A stretch of DNA of 64,000 bases from Oceanimonas sp. GK1 (GTDB taxonomy: Bacteria; Pseudomonadota; Gammaproteobacteria; Enterobacterales; Aeromonadaceae): the NCBI RefSeq assembly GCF_000243075.1, contig NC_016745.1:2869001-2933000 (forward strand), read 5' to 3'. Position 1 is the stretch's first letter. Every line of letters begins with the position of its first letter. Under the pieces are notes generated by a model. The model saw only the letters and a program-made list of their open reading frames with translations. It was not told the origin of the DNA and did no database searches. Both the position numbers and the translations under genes were made by a program. This document shows, piece after piece, positions 19,197 to 29,004 of this stretch.

Positions 19197-19978
19197 AAGG
19201 GCTGTTCTCCTCCGTCGAGACGCCACAAATAGCGCAGCAGGGTCTGGTAGGCATACACGCCCCGGCTGCCCCTGGCAAAATAGGAGGGAGGCTCGTGGCG
19301 CAGGCTGGCGTCACGAAACTTGGTGTCCACCGGGATCACCGCCGGCCACACCCGCTCGCCGTACTGTTGTTTCAGGCTATCGAGGCTCTGCACCGAGGCC
19401 CGAGTGCGCTGATCATACATGGTCGGCACCACGGTGTAATTAAATCCGTCCTTGCGCGCCTTGTGCATCAGTTTAAAGGTGCTGACCATGCGCTCCAGCC
19501 CCTTCAGCGCCAGAAATTCGGTCTGCACCGGCACCAGGATGCGATCGCAGGCGGCCAGGGCGTTGACCATCATCACCCCCAGCACCGGCGGGCAGTCGAT
19601 AATGGCCACATCGAAGTCGTCTTTCACCTGTGCCAGCAGGCGCTTGAGCACCAGCCCCATGCCTTCCCGGCTGCTGGAGGTACGCTCCAGGGTCGCCAGG
19701 GAAATGGATGCCGGCAGCAGAGTGATGCCCTCAAAACGGGTCGCCAGCGCCACTTCACCGAACTCGGCCCGTCCCGCCCCGGGGGCCTGGAACAGGTCAA
19801 ACAGGGTGGCGGGCAGGGCATCGGAGTTGTAGTCCAGGTAGGCGGTCAGCGAGCCGTGGGGATCGGTGTCGATCAGCAGGACCCGCTTGTTGTGCTGTGC
19901 CAGCAGGCCGGCCAGGGCCACCACCGAGGTGGTCTTGCCCACGCCGCCTTTCTGATTTGCTACTGTCCAGACTATCAC
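19193..19978 (-). CDS. parC: ParC: ParA-like ATPase for polar chemotaxis arrays
   Basis: A 261-residue MinD/ParA ATPase with deviant Walker A NQKGGVGKTTS near residue 8, a switch region LLIDTDPHGSLT and IIDCPPVLG. It positions chemotaxis arrays at the cell pole in Vibrio and Pseudomonas relatives. It lies between motD and parP with four-base overlaps on both sides, which argues against it being a chromosome-partition ParA. Confidence 0.88.
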   Translation of the reverse strand: MIVWTVANQKGGVGKTTSVVALAGLLAQHNKRVLLIDTDPHGSLTAYLDYNSDALPATLFDLFQAPGAGRAEFGEVALATRFEGITLLPASISLATLERTSSSREGMGLVLKRLLAQVKDDFDVAIIDCPPVLGVMMVNALAACDRILVPVQTEFLALKGLERMVSTFKLMHKARKDGFNYTVVPTMYDQRTRASVQSLDSLKQQYGERVWPAVIPVDTKFRDASLRHEPPSYFARGSRGVYAYQTLLRYLWRLDGGEQPL

Positions 19979-20817
19979 GGGTTCATCCTGTCGTTGGTAA
20001 TGCGAATGCCGCCACCCGGCAGCTCATACACCTGTATGCCACCTTCGTTGCCGGCCGGCAGGGTGCGGACCGGGGCCGGCGCCTCGGGCGGTTGCCAGCG
20101 CCGGCTGGAGACCGCGATCTCCACCCGCCGGTTCAGGGCGCGCCCCGCCTCTCCCCGCCCGCGCTCGGCCGGACGATACTGCCCATAAGCTTCCAGCCCC
20201 AGCCGCTGGGACGCCACGCCCCCCGCGGCCAGCCGCTCCAGCACCACCCGGGCCCGCTCGGCAGAGAGCTGCCAGTCGGATACATACAGCTCGTTGCTCA
20301 CCGCGATATTGTCGGCATAGCCGCGTATTTTCAGGTAATGGCTGTCCTGCACCAGCAGCGGCAGCAGGGCCGCAAACACCGCCTCGCTGTTGCCCCCGAG
20401 CAGGGCGCTGCCCTCGGCAAACAGCAGGCTGCCGTCCAGGGTCAGCACCAGCTCATCCTCTTGCTGCTCGACGCTGGCCAGTTGCCGCTCGGTCAACGGC
20501 GCCAGCCGTTCACCCAGGCCGACGGAGAGTTCATGCAGACGGTTGGCGGAGGCGTCCGCCGCCGGCTGCTCGCTCACCGGCAGTGCCGGCTGTCCCTGAC
20601 GTTCCAGGGCGCCCTGGTGCTCAGGGCGGGCCCCCAGCTGGCCCAGCGCCTGCTGTACCCCTTCCACCACCGGCTGGCGCAGCTCGCTGCGGGAAGCATG
20701 CACCGCGTACAGCATCACAAACAGCGCAAAGGCCAGGGTCATGTAATCGGCGTAGGACACCAGCCAGCGTTCGGTATGCTGATCGCGGTGAACCGGCAGC
20801 AGGGAACGCCGTTTCAT
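19975..20817 (-). CDS. motD: Flagellar stator protein MotD (MotB family)
   Basis: A 280-residue stator subunit with a single N-terminal helix whose cytoplasmic end holds the proton-binding Asp (SYADYMTLAFALFVMLYAVH, Asp24), a plug/linker, and a peptidoglycan-binding OmpA-like domain (GYADNIAVSNELYVSDWQLS...NRRVEIAV). Placement downstream of cheB matches the Pseudomonas motCD locus, so this set is probably MotCD rather than MotAB or sodium-type PomAB. Confidence 0.9.
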   Translation of the reverse strand: MKRRSLLPVHRDQHTERWLVSYADYMTLAFALFVMLYAVHASRSELRQPVVEGVQQALGQLGARPEHQGALERQGQPALPVSEQPAADASANRLHELSVGLGERLAPLTERQLASVEQQEDELVLTLDGSLLFAEGSALLGGNSEAVFAALLPLLVQDSHYLKIRGYADNIAVSNELYVSDWQLSAERARVVLERLAAGGVASQRLGLEAYGQYRPAERGRGEAGRALNRRVEIAVSSRRWQPPEAPAPVRTLPAGNEGGIQVYELPGGGIRITNDRMNP

Positions 20818-21557
20818 TGCCGGCCTCCCTGGTACTGGCTGAGCTGGCGGCTGACCGCCAGGCTGCCCTCGCCCCGGGCGATGGCCAGCAGGCCGATGGC
20901 GGTCAGCTCCCGGTAGCGCAGCTCCAGCCGGTAAATGGCCCGCAGCCGGTTGGCCAGGGGCAACAGCAGCAGGTTGGCCAGCCCCACGCCATACAGGGTG
21001 GCGACAAAGGCCACGGCAATGCCGCTGCCGAGGCGAGCGGGATCTTCCAGGTGCGACATGGCCTGAATAAGCCCCAGCACGGCGCCGATAATGCCGATGG
21101 TCGGGCTGTAGCCGCCCATGGCCTCAAATACCCGCGCCTCCAGCTCTTTTTGCTCTTCGATGCGCGCCAGCTCGTTGTCGAGCAGTTGCTCCATCATCGC
21201 CGGCTCGGTGCCGTCCACCAGCCAGTGCAGGCCCTGGCGGGTAAAAGTGTCGAGCTGATCCGAATGCAGCCGTCCTTCCAGCGCCAAAAAACCGCCCTGA
21301 CGGGCCTCGTGAGACCAGCGCAACAGCCGTGCACTCTGCTCCTGAAAGGGCCAGGCCGGCTGCGCAAACAGCGCGCCCAGCGCGCCCAGGGCGGCACGGA
21401 ACTGAAACCAGGGGGTCTGCAGCCACACTGCCCCCAGGCTGCCGCCCAGCACGATCAGCAGGGCCGGGCCGTCCAGCAGCACCGACAGTTCACCGCCGTG
21501 CCACCACTGGGCCAGGAGAATGCAGCCGAGGGCGAGCAGCAGGCCGGCCAGCGCCAT
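20814..21557 (-). CDS. motC: Flagellar stator protein MotC (MotA family)
   Basis: A 247-residue, four-helix proton channel subunit. The conserved segments GGYSPTIGIIGAVLGLIQAM and GSGIAVAFVATLYGVGLANL correspond to helices 3 and 4, with the charged cytoplasmic loop between helices 2 and 3 that contacts FliG. It pairs with motD by a four-base overlap and starts one base after cheB. Confidence 0.92.
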   Translation of the reverse strand: MALAGLLLALGCILLAQWWHGGELSVLLDGPALLIVLGGSLGAVWLQTPWFQFRAALGALGALFAQPAWPFQEQSARLLRWSHEARQGGFLALEGRLHSDQLDTFTRQGLHWLVDGTEPAMMEQLLDNELARIEEQKELEARVFEAMGGYSPTIGIIGAVLGLIQAMSHLEDPARLGSGIAVAFVATLYGVGLANLLLLPLANRLRAIYRLELRYRELTAIGLLAIARGEGSLAVSRQLSQYQGGRQ

Positions 21558-21558
21558 C

Positions 21559-22698
21559 TCAGCCCGCCATTTCGTTGACGATGGCGTCGCCGATCAGCGG
21601 CAACGGCAGCGACTCGGTGGCAATGCCGGCTCGGGCCACCGCCTGGGGCATGCCGTAGACCACGCAGGTTTCCTCATCCTGGGCCCAGACACTGGCGCCC
21701 TGCTCCTTGAGCAGGCGGGCGCCATCGCGGCCATCGGCCCCCATGCCGGTGAGCACCACCGCCAGCACCTTGCCGCCATACACCTTGGCGGCGGAGGCAA
21801 AGGTAATGTCGACACAGGGCTTGTAGTTGACCTTGTCATTGCCGTCGAGAATGCGCAGCCGAGCCGCCCCGGGACGGCCTTCAAACATCATCTGCCGGCC
21901 GCCGGGCGCCAGGTAGGCGTGGCCCGGACGCAGCACGTCACCGTCTTCCGCTTCCTTCACCCGAATCTGGCACAGGCCGTCAAGGCGGGCGGCAAAGGCG
22001 GTGGTAAAGGTGCCCGGCATGTGCTGGATCAGCACGATGGGATGGGGAAAGTTGGCCGGCAGTTTGGTGAGCACCGCCTGCAGCGCCACCGGCCCCCCGG
22101 TGGAGGTGCCGATGGCCAGCAGCTGGTAGCTCTTGCCGCTGCGCCGGGGCAGGCTGCGCCGCTCGGTCGCGGCGGGCACCGCCGGCGCCGGCTCGGTCCG
22201 GTTGAACCGGCTCAGGGCCGGGGCCGGGCTGCGCGCCGGGGCGGGCCGGGACGACAACGACGACAGCACCGATGACGGACGCGGGCTCAGCGCCCCCGGA
22301 CGACGGCGGGCAATGGCCCTTACCCGCTGCTGCAGTTGCTGAATGGCTTCTTCCTTGCTGCGGGCAATGTCTTCAAAGCGCTTGGGCAGAAAGTCCAGGG
22401 CGCCGGCCTCCAGCGCCTCCAGGGTGGCCCGGGCCCCTTCGTGGGTCAGGGAAGAAAACATCAGCACCGGCGTGGGCGTGGCCTTCATGATCTCGCGCAC
22501 CGCGGTAATGCCGTCCATCACCGGCATTTCAATATCCATGGTGATCACGTCCGGTCGCAGCGTTTTCACCTTGTCGATGGCTTCTCTGCCGTTGGCGGCG
22601 GTGTCGATCACCTCAAGCTGGGGATCCTGCGCCAGGATCTCGCTGACCCGCCGGCGGAAAAAGCTGGAGTCGTCGACCACCAAAACCCGAATAGTCAT
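21559..22698 (-). CDS. cheB: Chemotaxis protein-glutamate methylesterase CheB
   Basis: A 379-residue receptor demethylase/deamidase. It has a receiver domain ([12 protein letters not shown], phospho-acceptor Asp55 in [13 protein letters not shown]), a long Ser/Arg/Pro linker (about 140-195), and a methylesterase domain with catalytic Ser (AIGTSTGGP), His (LIQHMPGTF) and Asp ([11 protein letters not shown]). The start at 22698 is chosen by the receiver N-terminus ([10 protein letters not shown]). It follows cheA closely; a 16-residue longer form would overlap cheA. Confidence 0.95.
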   Translation of the reverse strand: MTIRVLVVDDSSFFRRRVSEILAQDPQLEVIDTAANGREAIDKVKTLRPDVITMDIEMPVMDGITAVREIMKATPTPVLMFSSLTHEGARATLEALEAGALDFLPKRFEDIARSKEEAIQQLQQRVRAIARRRPGALSPRPSSVLSSLSSRPAPARSPAPALSRFNRTEPAPAVPAATERRSLPRRSGKSYQLLAIGTSTGGPVALQAVLTKLPANFPHPIVLIQHMPGTFTTAFAARLDGLCQIRVKEAEDGDVLRPGHAYLAPGGRQMMFEGRPGAARLRILDGNDKVNYKPCVDITFASAAKVYGGKVLAVVLTGMGADGRDGARLLKEQGASVWAQDEETCVVYGMPQAVARAGIATESLPLPLIGDAIVNEMAG

Positions 22699-22726
22699 TG
22701 TTATTGTCGTGCTCCCTGTTATGGCG

Positions 22727-24748
22727 TCAGATGTAGCGACGCGCATAGGCCTTGATCAGGCCGGCGATGTCGAGAATGAGGGCAATGCCGCCGTCACTGG
22801 TAATGGTGGCGCCGGCCATGCCGGGGGTGCCGTGCAGCAGCTGGTCGAGGGGCTTGATCACCACCTCTTCCTGGCCGATCAAGCCATCGACCACAAAACC
22901 CACCTGCTGGTTGCCGATCATCACAATCACCACATGGCCATGGGCCTTGCGATCGCGCTTGCCGCCGCGCAGCAGCCAGTCCTGCAGATAGAACAGGGGG
23001 ATGGCCCGGTTGCGCACCACCACGGTGAGCTGGCCGTCCACCATGCTGGTCTTGGTCAGGTCCAGGTGGAAGATTTCGTTGACGTTGGTCAGCGGCAGGG
23101 CGAAGGTCTGCTGCCCCACCACCACCATCAGGGTAGGCAGAATGGCCAGGGTCAGGGGGACCTTGATCTGCAGTTTGGTGCCCCTGCCCTTTTCCGAGTC
23201 GATGACGATGGAGCCATTGACCGAGCTGATGCCGGTCTTGACCACGTCCATGCCCACGCCCCGGCCGGACACGTCAGTGATCTCCACCTTGGTGGAAAAA
23301 CCGGGGGCAAAGATCAGGTTATAGGCCTCGTTGTCGCTCATGCGGGCGGCACCGTCGGCATCGAGAATGCCCCGCTTGATGGCGATGCTCTTGAGCTTTT
23401 CCGGATCCATGCCGGCGCCGTCATCCTCGATGCCCAGCAGAATATGGTCTCCTTCCTGGGACGCGGTCAGCCGGATCACGCCCTTGCGCGGCTTGCCGGC
23501 GGCTTCCCGCTCTTCCGGCAACTCAATGCCGTGGTCACAGGAGTTGCGCACCAGGTGCACCAGGGGATCGGCCAGGGCCTCGACCAGGTTCTTGTCGAGA
23601 TCGGTCTCCTCCCCCACCATTTCCAGCTCGATTTCCTTTTTCATATTGCGGGCAATGTCGCGCACCACTCGGGGGAAACGGCCAAACACCTTTTTGATGG
23701 GCTGCATGCGGGTTTTCATCACCGCCCCCTGCAGATCCCCGGTCACCGCATCCAGGTTGGTCACCGCCTTGGTGATCTCTTCGTTCTCGTGACCGGACTG
23801 CAGGCTGAGCAGGCGGTTACGCACCAGCACCAGCTCGCCCACCATGTTCATGATGCTGTCGAGGGTTTTGGTATCCACCCGCACCGTGGTATCGGCGGGA
23901 GGCGGCTGGTGCGCCGCCGGCTTGGCGGCGGGCGGGGCGCTCGCCGGTGCGGGCTTGACGGCCGGTGCCGGTTTGGCCGCCGCGCTGGCCTCACTGGGCG
24001 CCGCCGTGACCGTGGGCCCCTTGCCGGCACCGTGCAGCTGATCGAGCAGGGCTTCAAATTCACTGTCGTCGATCAGCTCATCATGCTCCTTCCCGGCGGC
24101 CTTCGCCTCGGGCTCGGAGGGAGATCCGGCGGCGCTCTGGGGCACGCCACCGTGTTTGCCGGCACCGTGCAGCTGATCGAGCAGGGCTTCAAATTCGTCG
24201 TCGGTAATGTCGTCGCTGTCCCCTGCCGCCGGCTCACTCTCAAGCTCGCCCAGCATTTGCCGGTATTCCTGCTCGTTGAGAGACTCGATGGAATCAGGTT
24301 CGGCGGGCGTTCCGGCCACGGCGTCAACGGCCTGCACCGGCGGGGTTTCGTCTTCCCGCTCGGGCTGGCAGTAGAATCCCAGCTCCTCCAGCAGGGCCGG
24401 ATCCGCGGGGGTGGGCTCCTGGCGGCTCTGAATTTCGGCGAACATAGCGTTAACCGTGTCCAGCGCCCGCAGGATCACGTCCATCAACTCGGAGGTGACG
24501 CGGCGCTGACCGGTACGCAAAATGTCGAACACGTTTTCCGCCTTGTGGCAGGTGTCTACCAGGGCGGTCAGCGACAAAAAGCCGGCACCGCCCTTGACGG
24601 TGTGAAAGCCGCGGAAAATGGCGTTGAGCAGGTCCTTGTCGTCGGGCTGACGCTCCAGGGTTACCAGTTGCTCCGACAGCTGCTCCAGGATTTCCGATGC
24701 TTCCACCAGAAAGTCCTGCAGAATATCCTCGTCTACCTCAAAGCCCAT
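22727..24748 (-). CDS. cheA: Chemotaxis histidine kinase CheA
   Basis: A 673-residue CheA: HPt/P1 domain with His49 ([13 protein letters not shown]), a long variable linker (about 110-280), dimerisation/P3 ([20 protein letters not shown]), HATPase/P4 ([28 protein letters not shown]) and a CheW-like P5. No globular P2 is obvious. Instead the linker holds two near-identical acidic peptides, [14 protein letters not shown], 45 residues apart, which probably dock CheY or CheB (inference). Confidence 0.96.
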   Translation of the reverse strand: MGFEVDEDILQDFLVEASEILEQLSEQLVTLERQPDDKDLLNAIFRGFHTVKGGAGFLSLTALVDTCHKAENVFDILRTGQRRVTSELMDVILRALDTVNAMFAEIQSRQEPTPADPALLEELGFYCQPEREDETPPVQAVDAVAGTPAEPDSIESLNEQEYRQMLGELESEPAAGDSDDITDDEFEALLDQLHGAGKHGGVPQSAAGSPSEPEAKAAGKEHDELIDDSEFEALLDQLHGAGKGPTVTAAPSEASAAAKPAPAVKPAPASAPPAAKPAAHQPPPADTTVRVDTKTLDSIMNMVGELVLVRNRLLSLQSGHENEEITKAVTNLDAVTGDLQGAVMKTRMQPIKKVFGRFPRVVRDIARNMKKEIELEMVGEETDLDKNLVEALADPLVHLVRNSCDHGIELPEEREAAGKPRKGVIRLTASQEGDHILLGIEDDGAGMDPEKLKSIAIKRGILDADGAARMSDNEAYNLIFAPGFSTKVEITDVSGRGVGMDVVKTGISSVNGSIVIDSEKGRGTKLQIKVPLTLAILPTLMVVVGQQTFALPLTNVNEIFHLDLTKTSMVDGQLTVVVRNRAIPLFYLQDWLLRGGKRDRKAHGHVVIVMIGNQQVGFVVDGLIGQEEVVIKPLDQLLHGTPGMAGATITSDGGIALILDIAGLIKAYARRYI
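24021..24196 (-). repeat. In-frame duplicated linker segment inside cheA
   Basis: A 41-base perfect direct repeat at 24021-24061 and 24156-24196, 135 bases (45 codons) apart, encoding the repeated [14 protein letters not shown] peptide with DD before it. Confidence 0.85.
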
Positions 24749-24757
24749 GCTTGCTCC

Positions 24758-25519
24758 TTAAAATCCCAGACTGGACAGCAGATCGTCCACTTCATCCTGA
24801 TCCGAGACCACGTCATCACGCTGTTCCCTGTTGATGATGGGCCCCTCGGCCTCGGTGGCCTTGGCCGTGCTGCTGGCCGACGAGCCGCCGCGGTGGCCGC
24901 TATGCTGCTGATCTCCGGTCAGGCGGCCAAATACCGACAGAATGTCCACCAGCTTGGCTTCCACTTCCTGCACCAGCTTGATCACCCGGCGAATCACCTG
25001 GCCGGTCAGATCCTGGTAATCCTGGGCCATCAGGATCTCGGTCAGCAACTGGCGCAGCCGGTCGGCATCCTGCTCGGAATCCCGGAGAAAATCGTCGAGC
25101 TGGTAGCAAAGTTCCTTGAACTTGCCCAGCTCCAGCTGCCGCTGCATCAGTCCGCGCCAGCCCGGCATCACCTGCTGAATGCGATCATTCAGGCGGTCGG
25201 CAATGGGCAGGCTGGCTTCCACCGCATCCATGGTGCGGTTGGCCGCCTTGTCGGTCATGTCGATGACGTAATTCAGGCGCTCGCGGGCATCGGGAATATC
25301 GGTCTCGGCCAGCTCCGGCAGGCGGGGATCGTTGCGAAACTCCTGCAGCGCATCGTGCAGCTGACGGGTCAGCTGCCCTACCTGATCCAGCAGCGCATCG
25401 GCGTGAGGCATGCAGACGTCGGTCATAAAGCGATCGGCCCCGGCCTGATCTCCCCGCTCCAGCAGGGCCACCAGTTCACGGGCCTGTTCCAGACTGATCA
25501 GTCCTTGTGGTTGTGTCAT
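24758..25519 (-). CDS. cheZ: CheY-P phosphatase CheZ
   Basis: A 253-residue four-helix-bundle phosphatase. The active-site helix reads LMAQDYQDLTGQVIRRV, holding the Asp and Gln used for CheY-P hydrolysis. The acidic C-terminal peptide DEVDDLLSSLGF is the CheY-tethering tail. It lies between cheY and cheA with short gaps, in the usual polar-flagellum order. Confidence 0.95.
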   Translation of the reverse strand: MTQPQGLISLEQARELVALLERGDQAGADRFMTDVCMPHADALLDQVGQLTRQLHDALQEFRNDPRLPELAETDIPDARERLNYVIDMTDKAANRTMDAVEASLPIADRLNDRIQQVMPGWRGLMQRQLELGKFKELCYQLDDFLRDSEQDADRLRQLLTEILMAQDYQDLTGQVIRRVIKLVQEVEAKLVDILSVFGRLTGDQQHSGHRGGSSASSTAKATEAEGPIINREQRDDVVSDQDEVDDLLSSLGF

Positions 25520-25528
25520 GTGAGACCC

Positions 25529-25912
25529 TTATCCGATGCGCTCGAAAACCTTCTCGAGTTTTTCCTTGAGGGTGCCGGCGGTAAACGGCTTGACCACATA
25601 GCCGTTCACCCCCGCCTGGGCGGCGGTGATGATCTGCTCGCGTTTGGCTTCGGCGGTGACCATCAGCACCGGCAGGTGCTTGAGCTTGTCGTCGGCGCGA
25701 ATGGCCTTGAGCAGGTCAATGCCCTGCATGCCCGGCATGTTCCAGTCGGTCACCACAAAATCGAAATCACCGTTCTTGAGCATGGGCAGGGCCGTCAGTC
25801 CGTCGTCCGCCTCGTGCGTGTTGTTAAAGCCCAGATCTCTGAGCAGATTTTTTATAATCCTGCGCATGGTGGAAAAATCATCCACGATGAGGATTTTCAT
25901 GTTCTTGTCCAA
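25529..25912 (-). CDS. cheY: Chemotaxis response regulator CheY
   Basis: A 127-residue single receiver domain that, when phosphorylated, binds FliM and reverses rotation. It has [20 protein letters not shown], phospho-acceptor Asp in [10 protein letters not shown], and Lys in YVVKPFT. The start is probably the TTG at 25912: GGGAGGA lies about five bases before it but about 18 bases before the first ATG (25900), which would give a 123-residue protein. It is the first gene of the promoter-proximal che segment, behind a sigma-28-type promoter. Confidence 0.94.
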   Translation of the reverse strand: MDKNMKILIVDDFSTMRRIIKNLLRDLGFNNTHEADDGLTALPMLKNGDFDFVVTDWNMPGMQGIDLLKAIRADDKLKHLPVLMVTAEAKREQIITAAQAGVNGYVVKPFTAGTLKEKLEKVFERIG

Positions 25913-25976
25913 CCCATTCCTCCCGTTCCGCTGAACCAACAGCCGCTGAACACGATAAGAGATACCCACTGTTAAC

Positions 25977-26003
25977 TAGTCGGCAGAAACGCCGGCTTCT
26001 TGA
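25977..26003 (-). promoter_or_regulatory. Sigma-28 (FliA) promoter of the cheY operon
   Basis: On the minus strand TCAA, 15-bp spacer, GCCGACTA, against consensus TAAA-N15-GCCGATAA. It lies in the fliA-cheY gap, 65 bases before the cheY start. Confidence 0.7.
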
Positions 26004-26045
26004 GCGAGAATATGTCGTTTATGTAACTTAACTTGTTGTCGCAAA

Positions 26046-26768
26046 TCAAATTTGCCAGTCTTTCAGGCGAGATTTCAGCCGTAGCATGGCCTGGCTGTGG
26101 ATCTGACTCACCCGAGACTCCGATACCTCCAGGATCTGACCGATTTCCCGCAGGTTGAGCTCTTCGTCGTAATAGAGCGACAGCACCAGGGCTTCCCGCT
26201 CCGGCAGCTTGCGAATGCCCTCGGCCAGGGCGCGCTGAAAACGGTCCCTGGCCATGCCCTCAAAGGGGCTGCCGGCGTGGGCCGAGGGAGCGGCCTGGTA
26301 CTCCACTCCCTGCTCGAACTCGTCCATTTCCAGCAGCTTGCCGTGGTTCACGTCCGTCAGCATGGCATGGTACTGGCTAAGGGAGACGCCGAGCTCGTCG
26401 GCGATTTCCCGGTCCTGCGCCGGGCGCCCTTCCCGGCGCTGAATGCTGTGCATGGCCTCGGCAATTTGCCGGCCATTGCGGTGCACCGAGCGCGGTACCC
26501 AGTCGCCCCGGCGAATTTCGTCGAGCATGGCGCCGCGAATGCGAATGCCGGCAAAGGTTTCGAAACTCGCCCCCTTGGAGGCATCGAAATTTTTCGCCGC
26601 TTCCAGCAGTCCCACCATGCCCGACTGGATCAGATCGTCCAGCAAGACGCTGTCGGGCAGGCGCGCCAGCAGGTGCTGGGCAATGCGCCGCACCAGGGCG
26701 GCGTGGCGCTCCACCAGCCCCTGGGTATGGTGCCGGGCGTAGGCCTGCGCCTTGCTACTGCCGAACAT
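26046..26768 (-). CDS. fliA: Flagellar sigma factor FliA (sigma-28)
   Basis: A 240-residue sigma-28. Region 2 (DLIQSGMVGLLEAAKNFD, then FETFAGIRIRGAMLDEIRRG) and region 4 (LREIGQILEVSESRVSQIHS) are intact. The start at 26768 (MFGSSKAQAYARH) overlaps the flhG stop by 14 bases. It drives late genes such as fliC and the che genes, whose promoters are visible here. Confidence 0.96.
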   Translation of the reverse strand: MFGSSKAQAYARHHTQGLVERHAALVRRIAQHLLARLPDSVLLDDLIQSGMVGLLEAAKNFDASKGASFETFAGIRIRGAMLDEIRRGDWVPRSVHRNGRQIAEAMHSIQRREGRPAQDREIADELGVSLSQYHAMLTDVNHGKLLEMDEFEQGVEYQAAPSAHAGSPFEGMARDRFQRALAEGIRKLPEREALVLSLYYDEELNLREIGQILEVSESRVSQIHSQAMLRLKSRLKDWQI

Positions 26769-27636
26769 CCTGCTCTGCGACCGGCTTGGCCAGCAGCCTC
26801 TCAACGAAGAATTGCAGGTGCCCTTCCGCCCGGTGGGGCGTGGGCCAGTTCATGGCCTTGGCGGCCAGGGCGCGGATGGCCATGGCCGAGGGCGACTTGG
26901 GATACTGGTTCACCACCAGGCTCTGGCGGCGCACCGCCATGCGCAGATTGCCATCAAAGGGTATGCAGGCCACCAGTTCCAGGGAGGCATCGAGGAACTT
27001 GTCGGTCACCCGGGTGAGCTTGGCGAACAGCTCCATGCCTTCCCGCTGGCTGCGTACCATGTTGGCCACTATCTTGAAGCGGAACACGCCATGCTCCCGG
27101 GACAGCAACTTGATCAGGGCATAGGCGTCGGTGATCGAGGTGGGCTCGTCGCACACCACCACCAGCACCTCCTGGGACGCCCGGGAAAAGCTCAGCACCA
27201 TGTCGGAAATGCCGGCGGCGGTGTCCACCAGCAACACATCCACCGGGGTGCGCATTTCGCTGAAGGCGCGGATCAGGCTGACGTGCTCCAGGGGCGACAG
27301 CTCGGTCATCGACTGGTTGCCGGAGGTGGCGGGAATGATGCGAATGCCCTGCGGCCCCTCCACCATCACCTCGTCCAGGGTGCACTCGCCCCGCAGCACG
27401 TGAGACAGGTTATGGCGCACGCGAATGCCGAGCAGCACGTCCACGTTGGCCAGCCCCAGATCCGCATCCAGCACCATCACCCGCTTGCCCTGGGCCGCCA
27501 TGGCCGAGGCCATGTTGAGGGTGATGTTGGTCTTGCCCACCCCGCCCTTGCCGCCGGTGACAGCGATCACCTGCACTCTGTTCATTTTTTGCATAAGCCG
27601 CAGTCCGCTTGCCTGGTCCTGAAACCAATTATTCAT
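26755..27636 (-). CDS. flhG: Flagellar number regulator FlhG (FleN/MinD-like ATPase)
   Basis: A 293-residue MinD-family ATPase with Walker A TGGKGGVGKTNITLN, VLDADLGLANVDVLLG and LLVDTAAGIS. It limits polar flagellar number by antagonising FlhF and FlrA/FleQ. N-terminal DQASGLR is the activation helix for FlhF GTPase. The start at 27636 (MNNWFQDQASGL) is favoured by GAGG upstream; MRMRV is an alternative nine bases or so earlier. It overlaps flhF by eight bases. Confidence 0.93.
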   Translation of the reverse strand: MNNWFQDQASGLRLMQKMNRVQVIAVTGGKGGVGKTNITLNMASAMAAQGKRVMVLDADLGLANVDVLLGIRVRHNLSHVLRGECTLDEVMVEGPQGIRIIPATSGNQSMTELSPLEHVSLIRAFSEMRTPVDVLLVDTAAGISDMVLSFSRASQEVLVVVCDEPTSITDAYALIKLLSREHGVFRFKIVANMVRSQREGMELFAKLTRVTDKFLDASLELVACIPFDGNLRMAVRRQSLVVNQYPKSPSAMAIRALAAKAMNWPTPHRAEGHLQFFVERLLAKPVAEQDVRQ

Positions 27637-28990
27637 AAAAACGCGCATCCTCATGATCGGCATCGGAAGCTTCCCAGTAATAAGGCTCTTCCCGCTGCTG
27701 CTCTACCGTGCCCAGGGCCTGGCGTACCAGCTCGTCGGCCCGGGCCAGGCGCAGGTCTTCCGGCACCCGCTGGCCGTCGGTGACATAACTGATGGGCAGG
27801 CTGTTCTGAATGCTGATGTCGAGCACATCCCCCAGCGACAGGCTCTCGTCGAGCTTGGTCAGAATGCAGCCGGCCAAGGGAATGCGGCGAAAGTGCTCCA
27901 CCGCTTCCTGCAGCACACGGCGCTGGGCGGTGGACGGCAGCACCAGGTAATTGCGAATGCGGATCTGGCGATCCCCCACCAGGTTGTCGAGCTGCTCGTT
28001 GAGGCGCATGTCCCGCTGGCCCATGCCGGCAGTGTCAATCAGCACCAATCGGCGGTGGCGCAGCTGATACAGGGCCTGAGCCAGCTCCTGGTAGGTACGC
28101 GCCTGCTTCACCGCCACCCCCATGATGCGGCCGTAAGTCTGCAACTGCTCGTGGGCACCGATGCGGTAATGATCCGTGGTGATCAGCGCCAGCTGGTCGG
28201 CGCCGTAACGGGCGGCGAAGCGGGCCGCCAGCTTGGCGATGGTGGTGGTTTTACCCACGCCGGTGGGTCCAAGCAGCGCCACGGCCCCCCCCTGGCGCAT
28301 GATTTCGTCTTCCCCGGTCACCAGCAGCTCGTTCAGGGAGGCTTCAATCTGGGCCCAGGCCTCGTGAGGTGCGGCCCGCTCGTGCACCCGCATGGCCAGC
28401 ATGTCGGCAAAGCCGTCGCTGAAGCCCAGCTGGTTGAGCTGCTTGATCACCATGGCCCGCACCGGCTCGCGCCGCTCCACTTCCTGCCACATCAGCCCCG
28501 ACACCTGGTGCTCCAGCAGCCGGCGAATGCTGGCAATTTCCTGACGCATGGCGTTGAGCTCTTTGTCCTTGGCGTTTTCCTTCTGCCGCCCGGCGCTTTT
28601 GCCGCCACCGGCAAACAGGGGTGCCGGCTGGCTCAGCACCGGTTCACGACGCGCTTCTGGCTGCCCCCAGTCCACCTGCTCGGCCAGGGTTTTGGGGGAA
28701 GGGTCCGTTTTGCCGCGGCTCAGCAGCGCCTGCAGCGAATCCGTCTGCTGCGCCTGGCTCAGGGGCGGAACAAATTGACGGGCCTGCGACGAGATTCTGA
28801 CATTGTCGTCACTCAGAGCCCGTGAGGCGGTCTCGACCGGCGCACTGTCGTCGTCGTCCACGGCGGCCACGATTTCGATGCCCCCGGAGACCTTCTTGTT
28901 GGACATGATCACCGCGTCTGCACCGAGCACTTCTTTTACCTCGGCCAGGGCCGTTCTCATGTCCTTGGCGAAAAACCGTTTAATTTTCAT
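27629..28990 (-). CDS. flhF: Flagellar placement GTPase FlhF
   Basis: A 453-residue SRP-type GTPase that sets the polar site of flagellar assembly. It has an N-terminal basic domain (MKIKRFFAKDMRTALAEVKE), a variable linker (about 55-140), and an NG domain with G1 LLGPTGVGKTTTIAKLA, G3 LIDTAGMGQRD and G4 TKLDES. FlhF here with FlhG fits a polar monotrichous or lophotrichous cell. Confidence 0.96.
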   Translation of the reverse strand: MKIKRFFAKDMRTALAEVKEVLGADAVIMSNKKVSGGIEIVAAVDDDDSAPVETASRALSDDNVRISSQARQFVPPLSQAQQTDSLQALLSRGKTDPSPKTLAEQVDWGQPEARREPVLSQPAPLFAGGGKSAGRQKENAKDKELNAMRQEIASIRRLLEHQVSGLMWQEVERREPVRAMVIKQLNQLGFSDGFADMLAMRVHERAAPHEAWAQIEASLNELLVTGEDEIMRQGGAVALLGPTGVGKTTTIAKLAARFAARYGADQLALITTDHYRIGAHEQLQTYGRIMGVAVKQARTYQELAQALYQLRHRRLVLIDTAGMGQRDMRLNEQLDNLVGDRQIRIRNYLVLPSTAQRRVLQEAVEHFRRIPLAGCILTKLDESLSLGDVLDISIQNSLPISYVTDGQRVPEDLRLARADELVRQALGTVEQQREEPYYWEASDADHEDARFYE

Positions 28991-29004
28991 TCAATCCTCT
29001 CCCG

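Noticed and set aside
19193-19978. Chromosome- or plasmid-partition ParA
   Set aside because: There is no parB or parS neighbour, and it is embedded between motD and parP in the chemotaxis operon, so ParC is the better call.
22343-25975. Very long plus-strand open frame (1210 codons) opposite the che genes
   Set aside because: It is antisense to cheB, cheA, cheZ and cheY, each with full domain matches; its residues are low-complexity His/Gly/Gln-rich as expected from GC-rich antisense DNA.
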